A stretch of DNA of 64,000 bases, taken from Micrasema longulum (Eukaryota > Arthropoda > Insecta > Trichoptera > Brachycentridae). Positions 22,095 to 33,661 of this stretch are shown piece after piece; the first letter of the stretch is position 1; every line of letters begins with the position of its first letter. A model generated the notes under the pieces. It had not been told where the DNA came from and did no database searches. It saw only the letters and a list, made by a program, of their open reading frames with translations. The translations under genes were made by a program, and so were the position numbers. The stretch is taken from contig JAGVSM010002677.1 in the NCBI GenBank assembly GCA_022494885.1, positions 178,230-242,229 on the forward strand. Reading direction: 5' to 3'.

Positions 22095-22235
22095 TGTTTG
22101 TAGCACTAACTTTTTAGTTCATTGTTATATTTTAAAGGAATAAAAAAAGACTTTGTTTTATGAACCACTTATTTATTGTCACAACAAATAATGTATTTGT
22201 CAAAACAAAGTAATTTTATTTATTCCTTTAAAAAA
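22095..22235. repeat. foldback repeat, family D variant
   Basis: GCACTAACTTTTTAG, then TTTAAAGGAATAAAAAAAGA ... CTTTGTTTTATGAACCAC, inverted as AAAACAAAGTAATTTTATTT and ATTCCTTTAAA. The same head-to-head arrangement occurs at 38045-38125. Confidence 0.6.
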
Positions 22236-23240
22236 AGAAAACGATTTAACAGTTTTAAAAATAAATAATTTAATAGTTAATGTCATTTATTTAATTTTCG
22301 CTTGGTATTTGTATTATTTCTTTCTGTTTTTTCATTTAATTTTTTAAAAAATTAATATTTACTCAATAATCTTAAAAATAAAGTTTTGAATTGTAAGCAT
22401 TCAACTCTTCAGCAGGTTCTTATATATTGTTTTTTTTATGTACTTAACTTTTAAGATTGAATTAAATTACTTATTTGTTTTCCTAGAAAGCAATCTAGGT
22501 ATTTGAAGATAATAAATTCAACCTCTAAAATTGTATATTTTTCGAAAACCCATCAACGAAAATAAAACTTGAAACACGTTTAATTAATTGACAGTAAAAA
22601 TGCCAGATACGGGTCAAAAATAATATACTGTTATTTATCAAACCGAAATAAAATTGACATTAGCAACGTAGCGTTATTTATATTTATAAATGATACGGGC
22701 AATTCGAAATAAATGCGTGGTTTTTGTTATAATTTATAGATTACATTACTTCCAAATTGTAATCTTGAGATTTAGTTATAACCCACGCAAATACCTTAGA
22801 TTAGAACCTCTTGGTTTAGTCTTTAGTGTGTAGTAAATTAAATTAATTCATCTTTGATTGTACCTGCGCACTCTTATCGCCTCTTCCAATTATGATTTCA
22901 GATCCCAATTAAAATGGAATTCTAAAAATTAAATCTGGGACACATTTTATTACGATCATAAAAATTTGTTTTTAAGTCATGTGTGTGTAATTTTGTGGCA
23001 TTAATTTATAATAGCGTATCACTAAATCGTCGATAAAAATTGTTATTATCCCAAGTAGATACAATTCTATACATTTGGTTATACTTGAAAACAGTACTTA
23101 GAATAAATCGCATTTAATTTTTAAAAAATACGTTAAATATTTATTTTTTTATTATGAATATTATTATGAAATATACGATTTTTCCGTTGGTAAGCGTATA
23201 ACATTTGTTTGGAAAGTACATGCTATTATTAAGTTAATGG
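22236..23240. other. no gene recognised
   Basis: AT-rich; nothing supported. Confidence 0.5.
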
Positions 23241-23315
23241 CGAACCCCGTGGTATAAGGGTTAAGACGCTCGCAGGATTGGTTCCGGGTTCGATTCCCGG
23301 TCAGTACACAAAGGT
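23241..23315 (+). mobile_element. tRNA-like SINE head, family E
   Basis: CCCCGTGGTATAAGGGTTAA (A-box-like) and CCGGGTTCGATTCCCGG (B box inside a perfect T-arm stem). No acceptor stem, so a SINE or tRNA pseudogene. Single copy here. Confidence 0.55.
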
Positions 23316-23474
23316 TACAATTACATTTGTTCATGTCTAGGTGTTCTGTGCTGTAATTCATCAATGTTATTGGGCCCAAAGAACTAATATCCTAGTACCA
23401 GATAATAGACAAACAACTAGTATCAAAATTCTCTTTTTATAATGTTTTTATACAAAGAAAAATGTTTTCCAAAT

Positions 23475-23560
23475 ATCACCGTTATTCGCACCTGATAATG
23501 CATAAGGCACTGTATTAGTACACAAACTCAGTTTTACGCTTGCCGATGCAGATTTCAAGG
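23475..23560 (-). mobile_element. SINE family B, 3' fragment
   Basis: CGCACCTGATAATGCATAAG ... GGCACTGTATTAGTAC matches the 3' part of SINE B on the minus strand. It lies about 60 bp from a longer copy in the same orientation. Confidence 0.6.
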
Positions 23561-23623
23561 TATTTTTTGTTATTTTATAAAAGTAGAGTTTTAATCACTT
23601 CTTTTTGCATTATGTACGTATGT

Positions 23624-23903
23624 TCATCATCATCTTCATTCATCGTCACTCTTTCTCCGCACCTAATGGTGCATAGGGCACTGCAATGATACACCAACCG
23701 CAGCGTATCTTGATCATTTTTTGTGACATGAAGATAAGATGATCAGTCTATCGCTCCAGGTACCAGTCCAGGGACTATGAAATATTCTGGTGTCAAAGCA
23801 CCCTTTTAAATAAATTATTCATATCAACCATGTCGGGAATTGAACCCGAGACCTCTTGCTTGGTAGGGAAACGTGCTGACCATTACACCAAGAGGCTGAC
23901 AAA
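23624..23903 (-). mobile_element. tRNA-derived SINE, family B, copy 1
   Basis: On the minus strand: CTTGGTGTAATGGTCAGCAC (A box) ... GGTCTCGGGTTCAATTCCCG (B box GGTTCAATTCC), a body with CCCTGGACTGGTACC and CAGTGCCCTATGCACCATTA, then a CATC-repeat end (GATGATGATG when read in sense). The head resembles a Glu/Gly-type tRNA without its acceptor stem. Other copies at 27942-28147, 33070-33306, 10534 (3' only) and 23475 (3' only). Confidence 0.85.
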
Positions 23904-25798
23904 GTTACCGACGTATGTTACCTATTCAATTGATTTTTTTTCCGAAGCGCCTATCAATTTTCCAATCGTTTTTTTAATGCACGTAAATTTGGAAACGTTT
24001 TTTCCTGTGTTCGTGACTTCGTTGGCATTAGTTGAAGTCATGAACTTGACATAAAGAGCCAACTGTCCCAATGGAAAGTTTAAATATTTTATTTCTTTCG
24101 AAAATCAAGTGTGAAACACACGCGCCATACTTCCCACTGCGCCATTTATGCATTTGTATCGTTTTATATAAAATATCTAGATGTAGTTTTAGTATCCCTA
24201 CGACCTCGGTCGGTACACCATACATTATCCACTTGAAATATACTGGAAATTGCATACATCGCTTGACCGCTTTACCTTTTCTGCTATCCTGGTATTATTA
24301 CTTCGTTTACCAGCGCTCGTTAATAAGCATAATTATACAATTTAACATGAACGCATGTTAAAATTCAATGAAACTAATATGTTTTTTTAAGAACCGCCTT
24401 ATTTATTTAATGCGTATACATTCGATGTAGTACCTTTATGTACGAAAATAAAATTATCTACCCTTTCTTCGTTTGTATATTTATAATACTTACCGACGTA
24501 AAAACGCCACAAACAGAAAGTAGTGTAAATACTTCACCAATGGATCGACTGAAAGCGAATCGGATTGTGTTTGTAGAGTGTAATAAAACAAAGTGAAAAT
24601 GTTGGTGTTAAAGACTAATCGATACTTAGCTTCCCGTCGTAGTACATATATTATATACAACACAGGGTTATACATTAACCCTACACCCAAAGGCCCACCC
24701 CGTAACAGATGTTAGCCCGGTTCGCATTTTCTTACGAAAAGTCTTTACGTGAGATCCTTGTTTATTTATGTTCCCCTGATACCCCGAGATCCTATCTCTC
24801 GCAGACTTTTCCTAAAGAAGAGCGAGCCAATACTGTTTGTATTTTCCTTTTTCTTTTAATATTTCAAACCAAGTCCTCACAAAAAAATCGTATTCAAGTG
24901 TATGTATACGTTCAAAAATACATACCGTTGAAAAATCATTAACTTTACAATATTTCTCAATAATATTCAAGGTACGTGTGCCCGCTCTAAATAAATATTT
25001 GCGTTCGGAAAATGGGTTATCTATTGCTCATACAACCGCCATCTTGAACCAACTGAGTCCTACTTAATGGTATTCTTTTTGTGTCCTTTACAAACGCTAC
25101 ATGCGACCGGACATCTTTTAAAGTAAAACAAGCATTGTTTTCCGTTTGAATAAATGTTATTTTTGCTCGACTGTCCTCGTGTATTTTGCTTATATCTGAT
25201 AAAAGTGTCAAAAACATTAATGTGGAACAAATACCGCCTAAAAACGACTGGGTCTTGTTTCTTCAGTATAAAAAATGTTTGCAATTTAGTTTGAATTCTG
25301 TTTATAAAGATTGTAGTTCTTTTTACGAAGAGCTTATAAAGCATTAGCATTATTGGCTCTGCACCGTTAAACCTTTTTAATGGAATAACACTTATTTCTA
25401 TTATTAAAATGCATTATTTAAATAAGCATAATATAACTGCAGGTTTATTTAATACATATGTACATTTCATACATTTTACAATGCAAATTTAAAACGTTTT
25501 ATTTTTCTTATCTGTACATTAAAAGTATCCGGAGCATATAACATTGGTTAGCATCGTCGCGTGTAATACGGTTAGAAGACGGATGTCTATGAGAGATAAG
25601 TATGCTAATAAAATTGCTAAAGCTGCTTTAATGATGCACCGGATTATGTCCAACTTTAATTCTCATAATACTTCATCAACTTACATTAGAAACACTGTAC
25701 CTGTTTCATAATAAAAATCACGAAAGAAAAATATAAAGGAAGATATTTGGCGCTATCAACCAAAACGGAGTGTGGAGGAGATGGTTTAATCATGATTT
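23904..25798. other. 1.9 kb without a recognised gene
   Basis: Several overlapping frames of 66-96 codons on both strands (24028-24361, 24709-25350) show no domain. Having similar length on both strands, they look like chance frames. Confidence 0.5.
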
Positions 25799-26090
25799 AG
25801 AGGAACATTATGACAAACCCAACATTACACAATTCATAAAAATAAGAAGATTGCAATGGTTGGGTGCACAGAATGAACTGTAATCGTACCCCAAAAATGA
25901 TTCTTTATACCTCTCTGGAAGGTAGACGAAGCAGAGGCAGACCAACATTGAGATGGCTGGATAGTGTGGAAATTTGACATAGAGCAATTGGCCTGACGAA
26001 GAGCCGCAGGGTGCAGGGAGCAATGGAGACAGATTCTAAAGAAGGTCAGAGCCCACATGGGCTGTAGCGCCACCGATGATAATGACCTAT
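25799..26090 (+). pseudogene. LINE reverse transcriptase C-terminal tail with GRRSRGRP motif
   Basis: Across three frames: NITQFIKIRRLQWLG, then RTPKMILYTSLEGRRSRGRP and TLRWLDSVE, then WRQILKKVRAHMGC. 'R-L-x-W-x-G-H/A ... PKK-x-L ... EGRR-x-RGRP-x-x-RW-x-D ... W-x-x-I-L-x-x-x-x-A-H' is the tail of a group of non-LTR polymerases common in arthropods. Two frameshifts and at least two stops show decay. It is on the same theme as, but not a copy of, the tail at 30134-30530. Confidence 0.75.
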
Positions 26091-27009
26091 TTCAAAATAA
26101 AATATATTTTTGTCTAGATTGTCACACAGTGGGAAAGCTAACTAAAGTTTTTCTGCGATGAACATTTTCGTAAAGCTGTTTTGTTTTAATTGAGTAATCA
26201 CATAGTATCTACGTATAACGTTCATACGTTGAGTTATTTAAAAAGATTTCTTTTCAATTTGCGGTTTTACGTATGGGATAATATACGTTCGTGGGAAAAG
26301 CAATAACACGATGGCAAATAGGCCGCGAATACAACTGACTTCAACTGATTCATAACTGCTTTGTATTGTAGTTTACAATACATTGAACGGTACACGACAC
26401 GCGAATCGACATCGTGACAATGCATCAATGCAGAAAGGGCGCATTTGAATAATGACGCCGGCCATCGATTGACAGAATGATGGATTTTTTCAAAATGAGA
26501 CGTCAATCCTTCGGCCGCACTATCGTCCAGTGGCCGGCGGCGACCGAGTCCTCTGATCTCGCGACCGATACTGACGTTACTCTGACTGGGATGTTGTAAG
26601 CAGCGACATATTTGCGTGTCGGAGTTGCATTTTGTCAGGAGCGCTTTGCTCTTTTGTTTTTACATCACTCACGCGAGTTGAAAACCGGTGACATGGTGAT
26701 GACAGAAAACGATAAGAATGTCCTTTTTACGTTTTCCTTTTCTTCACTTCGCTTATCGCCCAGATTGTATCTGGCTCCGAGTTTTAAAGTTGAAGTTCGT
26801 TATTAATTTTATTTATTCATACTGAAAGTATCATGATTGAAAATATTTGGGAAGTGATTTTTCAAAAGTCTTACGCGGATTTTTACGAGTGCGCGAAGAT
26901 TAAGGCAACCCTTTAACAATACAACTGATCAAAAAGTTTGTTTTTTATTTCAATTTAATAGGCACATAAGTTTCTTCGAAATCGTCGAGTATTTTCAACC
27001 GGGATGAAG
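26091..27009. other. no gene recognised; short GC-rich patch
   Basis: A patch of higher GC at 26500-26600 (GTGGCCGGCGGCGACCGAG). No frame or splice pattern supports a gene. Confidence 0.45.
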
Positions 27010-27130
27010 AACTTGCCAGAAATGGAATCTTGGAAGTCTAGGCATTCACAGAACTCAAAATTCTGATAGGCTGATTTTATTCAGGACTTGTTCAGTGCAA
27101 CATATCAACATCAAAATGACACTGAATGTT
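27010..27130 (+). repeat. foldback repeat H, decayed fragment
   Basis: TTGGAAGTCTAGGCATTCAC ... GATAGGCTGATTTTATTC resembles the centre of H. Strongly diverged. Confidence 0.5.
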
Positions 27131-27159
27131 TACCGTAATTTCGAAAACACAACACAAAG

Positions 27160-27225
27160 TCAACCTTGAAGATGGCTTTTGTAACGGTAGACGAAACATC
27201 GAAACGAATCCAACCTACATGATCA
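27160..27225 (+). repeat. decayed copy of the hammerhead-like module
   Basis: CTTGAAGATGGCTTTTGTAA ... GTAGACGAAACATCGAAACG and AATCCAACCTACATGATCACC align with 18395-18450 (CTGAAGATGGCTGCTGC ... GCCGAAACGTCGGAAC, AATCCAACGCACACGTCATCACC). The stem II and III pairings are broken. Confidence 0.6.
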
Positions 27226-27941
27226 CCCTAAAAAGGCTATACGTATTGATGACAATGACCATGAGAATCTATGCACCTTTTGTTTAGCAACATGTGAATA
27301 TACTTCCTTAATTTTTTTTGATATTTTAATTATGAAATCAAATTATTTTATTCCTTAAAAAATTTAAAATGCTATTTCTCGTTTGCATATTACTGACCAT
27401 GTACAATGTAGTTTTTTTTATTATTCTGTTGAATCGGTTCTCTATTTTAGCTCTGACGACAGGACCAATAACAATTAATTGAAAGCGTGCAGAAGATAAA
27501 TCCTTCTGGGAGGAGGTGGGGTCAGAAGTCAGAAGTCTCTCTGGTTGCAAGGATCAGCGCCCGCTATTTGTAGGCCCGCAGATGGCATTGCTTTACTTTA
27601 TGTCCTAACTTGGTCTCGAACTGTGTTCTCTGGTTTAGCGCGGACACCTTTAGCTTCGGTCGTGACCCGACACGGTCGGAGGATTTGTAACGAAATATGT
27701 GCAATCGTGGAACAAGCCATTTATATATTTTACGCTACCTAGCCCGAGTGGCAAACATAGCACGAATATGAGATACAGAAGAAATGAGCCGCGTGGTAAA
27801 TACTCAAACGCGAAATAGGAAAAATATTTAATGAAGCTTGTTAACTTTTCCTTACTGTGATAAAAACATCCGCGCGTTACAGTGATGAAAAGATTTTAAA
27901 TCGGAAAAATTGAATATTCATAGGCAATCGCTTTAATCGTT
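27226..27941. other. no gene recognised
   Basis: Frames of 65-70 codons only. Confidence 0.45.
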
Positions 27942-28147
27942 AATCATCATCATTCCCTTTCCGCACCTGATGGTGCATAGGGCACTGCATGAGTGCACAA
28001 ATCGCAGGGCGTCCTGATCATTTTTGTTACATGAAGGTAAGATGATCAGTCTTACGCTTCAGATGCCAGTCCAGGGACTTTTGAATAAATATACCCGAGA
28101 CCTCTTACATGGTAGGCAAACGCGCTGACCATTACACCACGATGCCG
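27942..28147 (-). mobile_element. tRNA-derived SINE, family B, copy 2
   Basis: Minus strand: TGGTGTAATGGTCAGCGCG ... CTACCATGTAAGAGGTCTCG, B box cut short (GGGTATATTTATTC), then CCCTGGACTGGCATC and GCAGTGCCCTATGCACC, ending in GATGATGAT. A short deletion removes half of the B box. Confidence 0.85.
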
Positions 28148-29242
28148 CCTAATTGTTAATAATTTAATCTTATTGCTTAAAACATTTTTTAAAAAACATT
28201 GGATGACATGACCGCTCTCAACAAAAGCTCGAAAGCAACTGCGCTCAACTGGCGTACTGTGGCAGTGGTACAGGTTAATTTGCTAAAATTTTACTCGAAA
28301 ATAGCAACGTTAACCTTGAAATCGCATCTTAAATGAGGTGTCCAAATTTCAGGCCGCTACGACTCGCCATTTCGGAGATGTGACGGACAAACAAACAAAC
28401 TCAACACAGGACTTTGGTTCAATGGAGTTAGGATTTATGTCTCAATGAATATAACTTAAATACATTGTGAATAAAATTAATAAATAAACAAAATACTAAA
28501 CACAAACATATATTTTCAGATTTATAAAATAAATACAGGCGAATAATAGAAAAATAGATTGGAATAACCCTGCAATGAAAAATACTTAGGTACATATTAA
28601 AAAGTAATTACAATGCAAATTAATATCTATTTGGTAATTTTCGACCTGGGTACGGCCCATTGTTTTGCTGCGAACTGTAGCTAACTTAATACCCAATAGT
28701 AATAGAATGGTTTTCTTACGTTTGGGCTCATCTCTAGGTTATGCATTATTACTCTGAGTTTATTTATATTTTCTTTGCTATGGCGCGGCGCAGCAGTGAA
28801 ATAATCAAATTATTTCTCATGCTCAATTTTTGGATTAACAATAAATTTAGTCTTACCCAAAACGTCCCTTAAATTTAATAATTTGAACTCAGTGCAATTA
28901 CTTCACAGTCCTTTAATTTACGCGAATTATTCTGTAATATTTGGATGAGGGTGAATTTGGAAGTTCGGTACTGGCATCTGGTGCACGGGATGTTTCAGTG
29001 TGGAAGGAAGCGTTTCCAGCAGTTAGTCAGTTGGCCGTTGATTTATTTGTTTTAAAGTTGGCGAGGAAAGGTCGTTATTCTATTAGGAAATGTACCAGGA
29101 AAACATGACACAGACTCTAGAAATGGTTCACAGGAATATTCTCGATTGTTGCTCTGCTGTGCAGTGTTACATAAGTACACGAATACATACGTAGATACCG
29201 TACATTGCACCGGTACATAACTTACTTATTTATTTACTGACG
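28148..29242. other. no gene recognised
   Basis: AT-rich; nothing supported. Confidence 0.45.
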
Positions 29243-29592
29243 TTAAGTAGCTGCAAGACGTGTTGTAATCTTACTCCTTTTTAATATTCATATTATTTTT
29301 TATTTTTTTTAAGCATCATTAATACACTAAATTTATTTATCAATTTCTAAAATGTGTAAATGGGGGCTAAATTTCCAACTGTCTATGCGCTCTGTAGCTG
29401 CAAGACGTCCTGTTATGTAGCTCATATCTGTTATAATTTTTGATTGATCTTAATTGAAAACGAGGAACTAGAATCCCAACCGTCCAACCGTAGCTGCAAG
29501 ACGTACTGGGATATTTATTAATTGTACAGCGCCCTTGAGGTGATTTTCACAAAAATGGCGCTATATAAATTATCCAATTATATATATATAGG
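29243..29592 (+). mobile_element. four-hairpin SINE-like element, copy 2, 5'-truncated
   Basis: Begins inside unit 2 (GTAGCTGCAAGACGTGTTG). Unit 3 follows at about 29366-29420 and unit 4 at 29468-29514 (GAATCCCA against TGGGATATT), then the terminal stem-loop at 29529-29561 and TTATCCAATTATATATATA. It is close to the copy at 45007-45530 between the units as well as within them. The clean 5' truncation with an intact 3' end is what target-primed reverse transcription produces. Confidence 0.75.
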
Positions 29593-29899
29593 TATCTCAA
29601 CTCCATTTAGTAACAAAATCATACCTTTTTTTAAAGTGTGACGAAAAGGAAAAACAAAATAAAATAAACATCAGTTCGCATCATTTCAACAGACGCAATT
29701 TTACCGATGATTGAACTGTTTATGAAATTTTTATTTTTTATTTTTCATTATATTTTTTTATTTTTTTTTTAGTTTCATTTATATATTCAAGGAAGTAAAC
29801 AAATTTTATTTTTTCAATTTTATATTTATTTAAATTTTTTTTAAATATATATTTTAAAGTTATGCCATGTAAGAGAAGATCCGTGCTAAGGCAGACTAA
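29593..29899. other. AT-rich, no gene seen
   Basis: Dominated by A and T runs. Confidence 0.5.
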
Positions 29900-30112
29900 C
29901 ATATATGTTTATTTATATATTGCCATATACATACACACACACGTGTGCACCCTTATAAACATTCATACACATACACACATACATACACGCACATACACAC
30001 ACATACATGCACATATACGTACATATACACATACTCACATAAATATTCATACATATTTACACATACATATACATAAACACCCTTACATACCCAAACATAT
30101 ATATATATAACT
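29900..30112. repeat. CA/ACAT-rich microsatellite
   Basis: Imperfect (CA)n and (ACAT)n over roughly 200 bp (ACACACACACGTGTGC, ATACACACATACATAC). The open frame across it is a compositional artefact. Confidence 0.85.
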
Positions 30113-30530
30113 AACTAACTAACTAACTAACCATCACGCCATTTCCCCGGGGGGGTAGGCAGAAAGGATAGAACGCCACACCACTCTGTCCTGGCACACT
30201 TCCTTTGCTTCCTTCACATTCATACATCTTCTCATGCACGCACGTCGATTATTCCGACTTTCCACATGACCACTTTCAAGAATTTGTTGTACTTGATCAT
30301 GCCATGTCTTTCTCGGCCTTCCTCGACTTCTACAACCAGACACATTCGCATCATAAATCTTTTTAGCCGTTCTTTCATCATTCATTCGCTCCACATGACC
30401 GAACCATCGCAAAAGACCTTTCTTAATTTTGTCGATAATGCTTAACTCAGCCTTGCATTCTGCTCTAATTTCGACATTGGGGCACCTATCATACATTGTT
30501 TTCCGCACATTCGCCTGAGGGATCGCATTT
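30107..30530 (-). pseudogene. LINE reverse transcriptase C-terminal tail with (GTTA)n 3' end
   Basis: The minus-strand frame (30530 to stop at 30134-30136) reads AECKAELSIIDKIKKGLLRW, FGHVERMNDERTAKKIY and SGCRSRGRPRKTWHDQV, ending WRSILSAYPPG. 'L-R-W-x-GHVERM ... RGRPRK-x-W' with the terminal 'DR-x-x-WRS-x-LSAYP' identifies the tail of a non-LTR polymerase family widespread in arthropods. The frame is uninterrupted from a stop near 30526, so this copy is rather young. Right after the stop come about six GTTA units (30107-30131), the simple-repeat 3' terminus of the element. The palm and endonuclease domains are lost by 5' truncation. Confidence 0.85.
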
Positions 30531-30544
30531 CAACAGCATTCAGT

Positions 30545-30606
30545 CTACTTTCGTCCGTTCGTTCGTTCGTCCGTCCGTTTCGTTCTTACATATATATATA
30601 TATACA
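30545..30606. repeat. (TTCG/TCCG)n and (TA)n microsatellite
   Basis: TTCGTCCGTTCGTTCGTTCG then TCCGTCCG, followed by ACATATATATATATATAC. It abuts the 5' end of the LINE tail. Confidence 0.8.
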
Positions 30607-31029
30607 TATTTATACATTTTAACCTTCTTGTCATTGTATTGTATAGTGTTTATATTGTCGTGGATAATATTAATATAATTTACCTTGCGTTGTAGTTTCA
30701 TAGAGTTTTGGTTTCTTTTCTTCCTAACTTAATAAGCCACTGGGTATATATACATATACGTCTAGTAAGGTAAATAAATTAAGGAATTTACGTAAAAACT
30801 CGCGAGAATGCCTTTTTTCATGCTCCGTGCGCCTGTTACAGACATTTTATTGTAAAATAATGTAATCCCTGATCAAATAAGTTAAATTATACTCTAAATG
30901 CATTAAAACCGCTTTAAGGTAATTGAATTTTCACTGTAATTGCACTTTGTAAACATTTTGAAACCCTAGAGTCGCTTGTCTCCATACAAATTCATTTTAT
31001 AGTTTTGACACACGGCCGGCCGTGGCGTG
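30607..31029. other. no gene recognised
   Basis: AT-rich; nothing supported. Confidence 0.45.
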
Positions 31030-31032
31030 TTA

Positions 31033-31161
31033 TACCCGTATGCAGGGACAAACCTTAAGGTGAGGAAAGTACATTCTATTGTCTTCACCTTCAGGTTATT
31101 TTCTGCATTTGAAATTAGAATGTACTTCCCTCACCTTAAGTTTTGTCTCTGCATACGGGTA
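31033..31161. mobile_element. 129-bp PIF/Harbinger-type MITE, copy 1
   Basis: TIRs begin TACCCGTATGCAGGGAC and end CTCTGCATACGGGTA. They continue inward through CTTAAGGTGAGGAAAGTA against ACTTCCCTCACCTTAAG (about 45 bp). Flanked by TTA on both sides (31030-31032, 31162-31164). A 3-bp TWA target duplication is the hallmark of PIF/Harbinger. Non-coding. Confidence 0.85.
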
Positions 31162-31164
31162 TTA

Positions 31165-31581
31165 GTTGTAATATATATAGTGTTAGTTGCTCACTGGTAA
31201 GCGATTTTACTCAAATGAGGAACTCATAGCTGAAACTGAGGCCTAATTTGGAGAGCTTCCAAATGACTACTTTTTGGATGGGATAAAAAAGTTAGGAAAT
31301 CGTTGGGACTCGCTGTATCGACTTGAAAGGAATGTATGTTGAAAAATAAAACCGAATTTTGCCAGAAAAGTGTTTTCACTTATTCCGAACTTTTTAATCC
31401 ACCTAGTAATTCAGCGGTGTTTGTTGATTCACAAAGTTGTTTCTAAGTGGTTATTTTGTTGTCCTAGCTTTAAGGCCCAAGACACAAACAATTATATTAC
31501 AATTCAAACTGACGTGCGTCCAACTCAAAGTATTTCTCCGAGCTGTAAAAAAAATAACATCTTTCTATAATTATCAATAAC
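31165..31581. other. 417-bp segment between two inverted MITE copies
   Basis: Plus frame of 66 codons (31370-31570) without recognisable features. I see no transposase similarity. Confidence 0.5.
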
Positions 31582-31584
31582 TAA

Positions 31585-31713
31585 TACCCGTATACAGAGA
31601 CAAAACTTAAAGTGAGGGAAGTACATTCTAATTTCAAATGCAGAGAATAACCCGAAGGTGAAGACAATATAATGTACTTTCCTCACCTTAAGGTTTGTCT
31701 CTGCATACGGGTA
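31585..31713. mobile_element. 129-bp PIF/Harbinger-type MITE, copy 2 (opposite orientation)
   Basis: Same length and TIRs as the copy at 31033, inverted: begins TACCCGTATACAGAGAC and ends CTCTGCATACGGGTA. Flanked by TAA on both sides (31582-31584, 31714-31716), so it has its own target duplication and is an independent insertion. Confidence 0.85.
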
Positions 31714-31796
31714 TAACACTGGTTTTGACTTTTAGATATAAAATTTTTGGTGTTAACTTCTTTGTTGTTTTGAATGTCGTAAATTTATTTTAATTA

Positions 31797-31813
31797 TAAC
31801 AACAACAACAACG

Positions 31814-31845
<32 letters not shown>
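31797..31845. repeat. (CAA)n microsatellite
   Basis: About 15 near-perfect AAC/CAA units followed by a few TTA units. Confidence 0.9.
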
Positions 31846-31934
31846 TATTATTATTCAAATTAGAATAAGAACGACAACTTAGTATAAGCAATTAAAAATA
31901 TATATGTGATCAAAAATTTATTTGTATAAACTCG

Positions 31935-32160
31935 TATATGTTTTTTTAAAAATGAATAATTCGCTTAGCCACTATTTTAAAAGCTTGTCAGCAGGTGGTA
32001 AAGAGGGGACATGGAAGCAGGTAATCAAAAATACATCACAACACCCAGACCAATTGAGAAAAAAATGTTTCATGGATTTTTTTTCTTGCAACTGGCGGGA
32101 ATCGAACCATCAACGCCAGTTTCACAGTTGGACGTCTAACCAACTGCGCCACGGAACGGT
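31935..32160 (-). mobile_element. tRNA-derived SINE, family A, copy 2
   Basis: Minus strand: CCGTGGCGCAGTTGGTTAGA ... GATGGTTCGATTCCCGCCAG, T-rich run, GGTCTGGGTGTTG, TTCCATGTCCCC, CACCTGCTGACAAGC. It matches 21292-21512 throughout and has slightly better A and B boxes. Confidence 0.85.
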
Positions 32161-33069
32161 GAAAGGTTGATAATAACACTGAACTCTCTCACACCAATAA
32201 ATGTCACACCCATCTTCCACTTTACCAAATTCATACGTTCTGAGATTGTTAACAGCAGTTTTTGAAGATATCCTTGTAGAAAAAAAGCGTATGGCCTGAA
32301 AATCTGGTTGTGATAAATTAAAAATAATCCCTCTAATAATTATAATTAGGCTTCATTGCGAGTGATATATTTTATTTTTTTTTGTAATATCCAAAATAAA
32401 AAAAAACCCTTAGAGCAAGATTCATGTTAATTTATTAAGTGGGTACTCGGAAAGGTATTAGGAGCACATGTTGCTAGTGAAGGTTTGTTTTAGTCCGTGA
32501 CCAAAAAACTTGGGGCTGTTTATTGCTCTCAGATGAATTTATGTGCTCCGCGTCGTTACATAAATATACAAAAGTTATTTCACTCGACATTAATTGCTCG
32601 GGTCAAATGAAGTGGACCGATTTCTTTGATTTGATGTATAAATGATAGACAGATAAAGTTTGTGGTAACGAGTTGATGTAAAGATATGGGTTTATGTTGT
32701 TGAATAAAGTTGTTGCTTTGTAGGGAAATATGAATGTATGTATGAAACGCGTATGCAAAACAAAATTAATGTTTGTAACTAGTAAGAAAACTATTATTAG
32801 CTTCTTTTTTCCAAAAAGGAAATTTTTTATACCTTGCCTAAATATTTTTTTGGAAATGAGACTAATGTTTTATTAGTTAATTCTATCGAAAAGTTATCGA
32901 ACTTAATATTCAAGATTTGTGTTTAAAAATAATTTAAATATCTAAGCCTTCCTATATGATTTCTGTGTCGCTTTAAAAATAATTTAAAGTAATAATGATT
33001 TAAAATCGTTTTCTTACTGCTAGGAAACTTGTCGACTGAAAAGTTTTCTTTTATACCTTGTTAAAATAA
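32161..33069. other. no gene recognised
   Basis: AT-rich; nothing supported. Confidence 0.45.
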
Positions 33070-33306
33070 ATGAGACAATGTCTGGTGGTGCATAGGGCTC
33101 TGCTTTGTTAAGTAAAAGAAGCTCATCTTGATCGTCTCTTATAAGAAGATAAGGTAATTAGTTTTATGCCTCGAGTACCAGACCAGGTTAAATGACATAT
33201 TAGTGAGTAAAACCATCTTATCAGCAAATATTTTATTTTCATTCTCCCAGGAATCTAATCCAGGCCCTCAAGCATATTAGGCGATAGCCCCAACCACTAT
33301 ACAAGA
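33070..33306 (-). mobile_element. tRNA-derived SINE, family B, copy 3 (old)
   Basis: Minus-strand order of blocks as in copy 1: a decayed head (TATAGTGGTTGGGGC, B box GGATTAGATTCC), CCTGGTCTGGTACTCGAG, and GAGCCCTATGCACCACC. Many substitutions. Confidence 0.7.
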
Positions 33307-33661
33307 TGGACTTTTCACCACTCGATTTCCTTTGTCCGTATTTTTACCTAAGAGTAGCCATCGAGCCAAAATCACTCGTCCAGGGTTCTGGTTCTTTAAA
33401 TGTAATTTCAATGGCATTGAATATAAAATTAAATATCCAGTGTAATTTGGAAGTAACAAATTAAACAAACATACAGTTGACATTTAACGGGTGGTTTTCC
33501 AAGGTATTAAAACGAATTTATGACTTCTTTATGAAATACTTAATAATTTTTAACGTTTACTGTTTAAATTAACATATATCATACAGCTAAGAAGTTTTTG
33601 AGAGGTTTTTTCTGGATTTTTAGGAGTAAAAACACGTTTACTTAAAGAAATAGAGATCCTT

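Noticed and set aside
23241..23315. Possible tRNA gene with perfect T arm
   Set aside because: No acceptor or D stem pairing; called a SINE head instead.
25808..26073. Two minus-strand frames of 71 and 79 codons
   Set aside because: Antisense to the GRRSRGRP LINE tail at 25799-26090.
29862..30110. 82-codon frame rich in Thr, His and Ile
   Set aside because: It is the translation of a (CA)n/(ACAT)n microsatellite.
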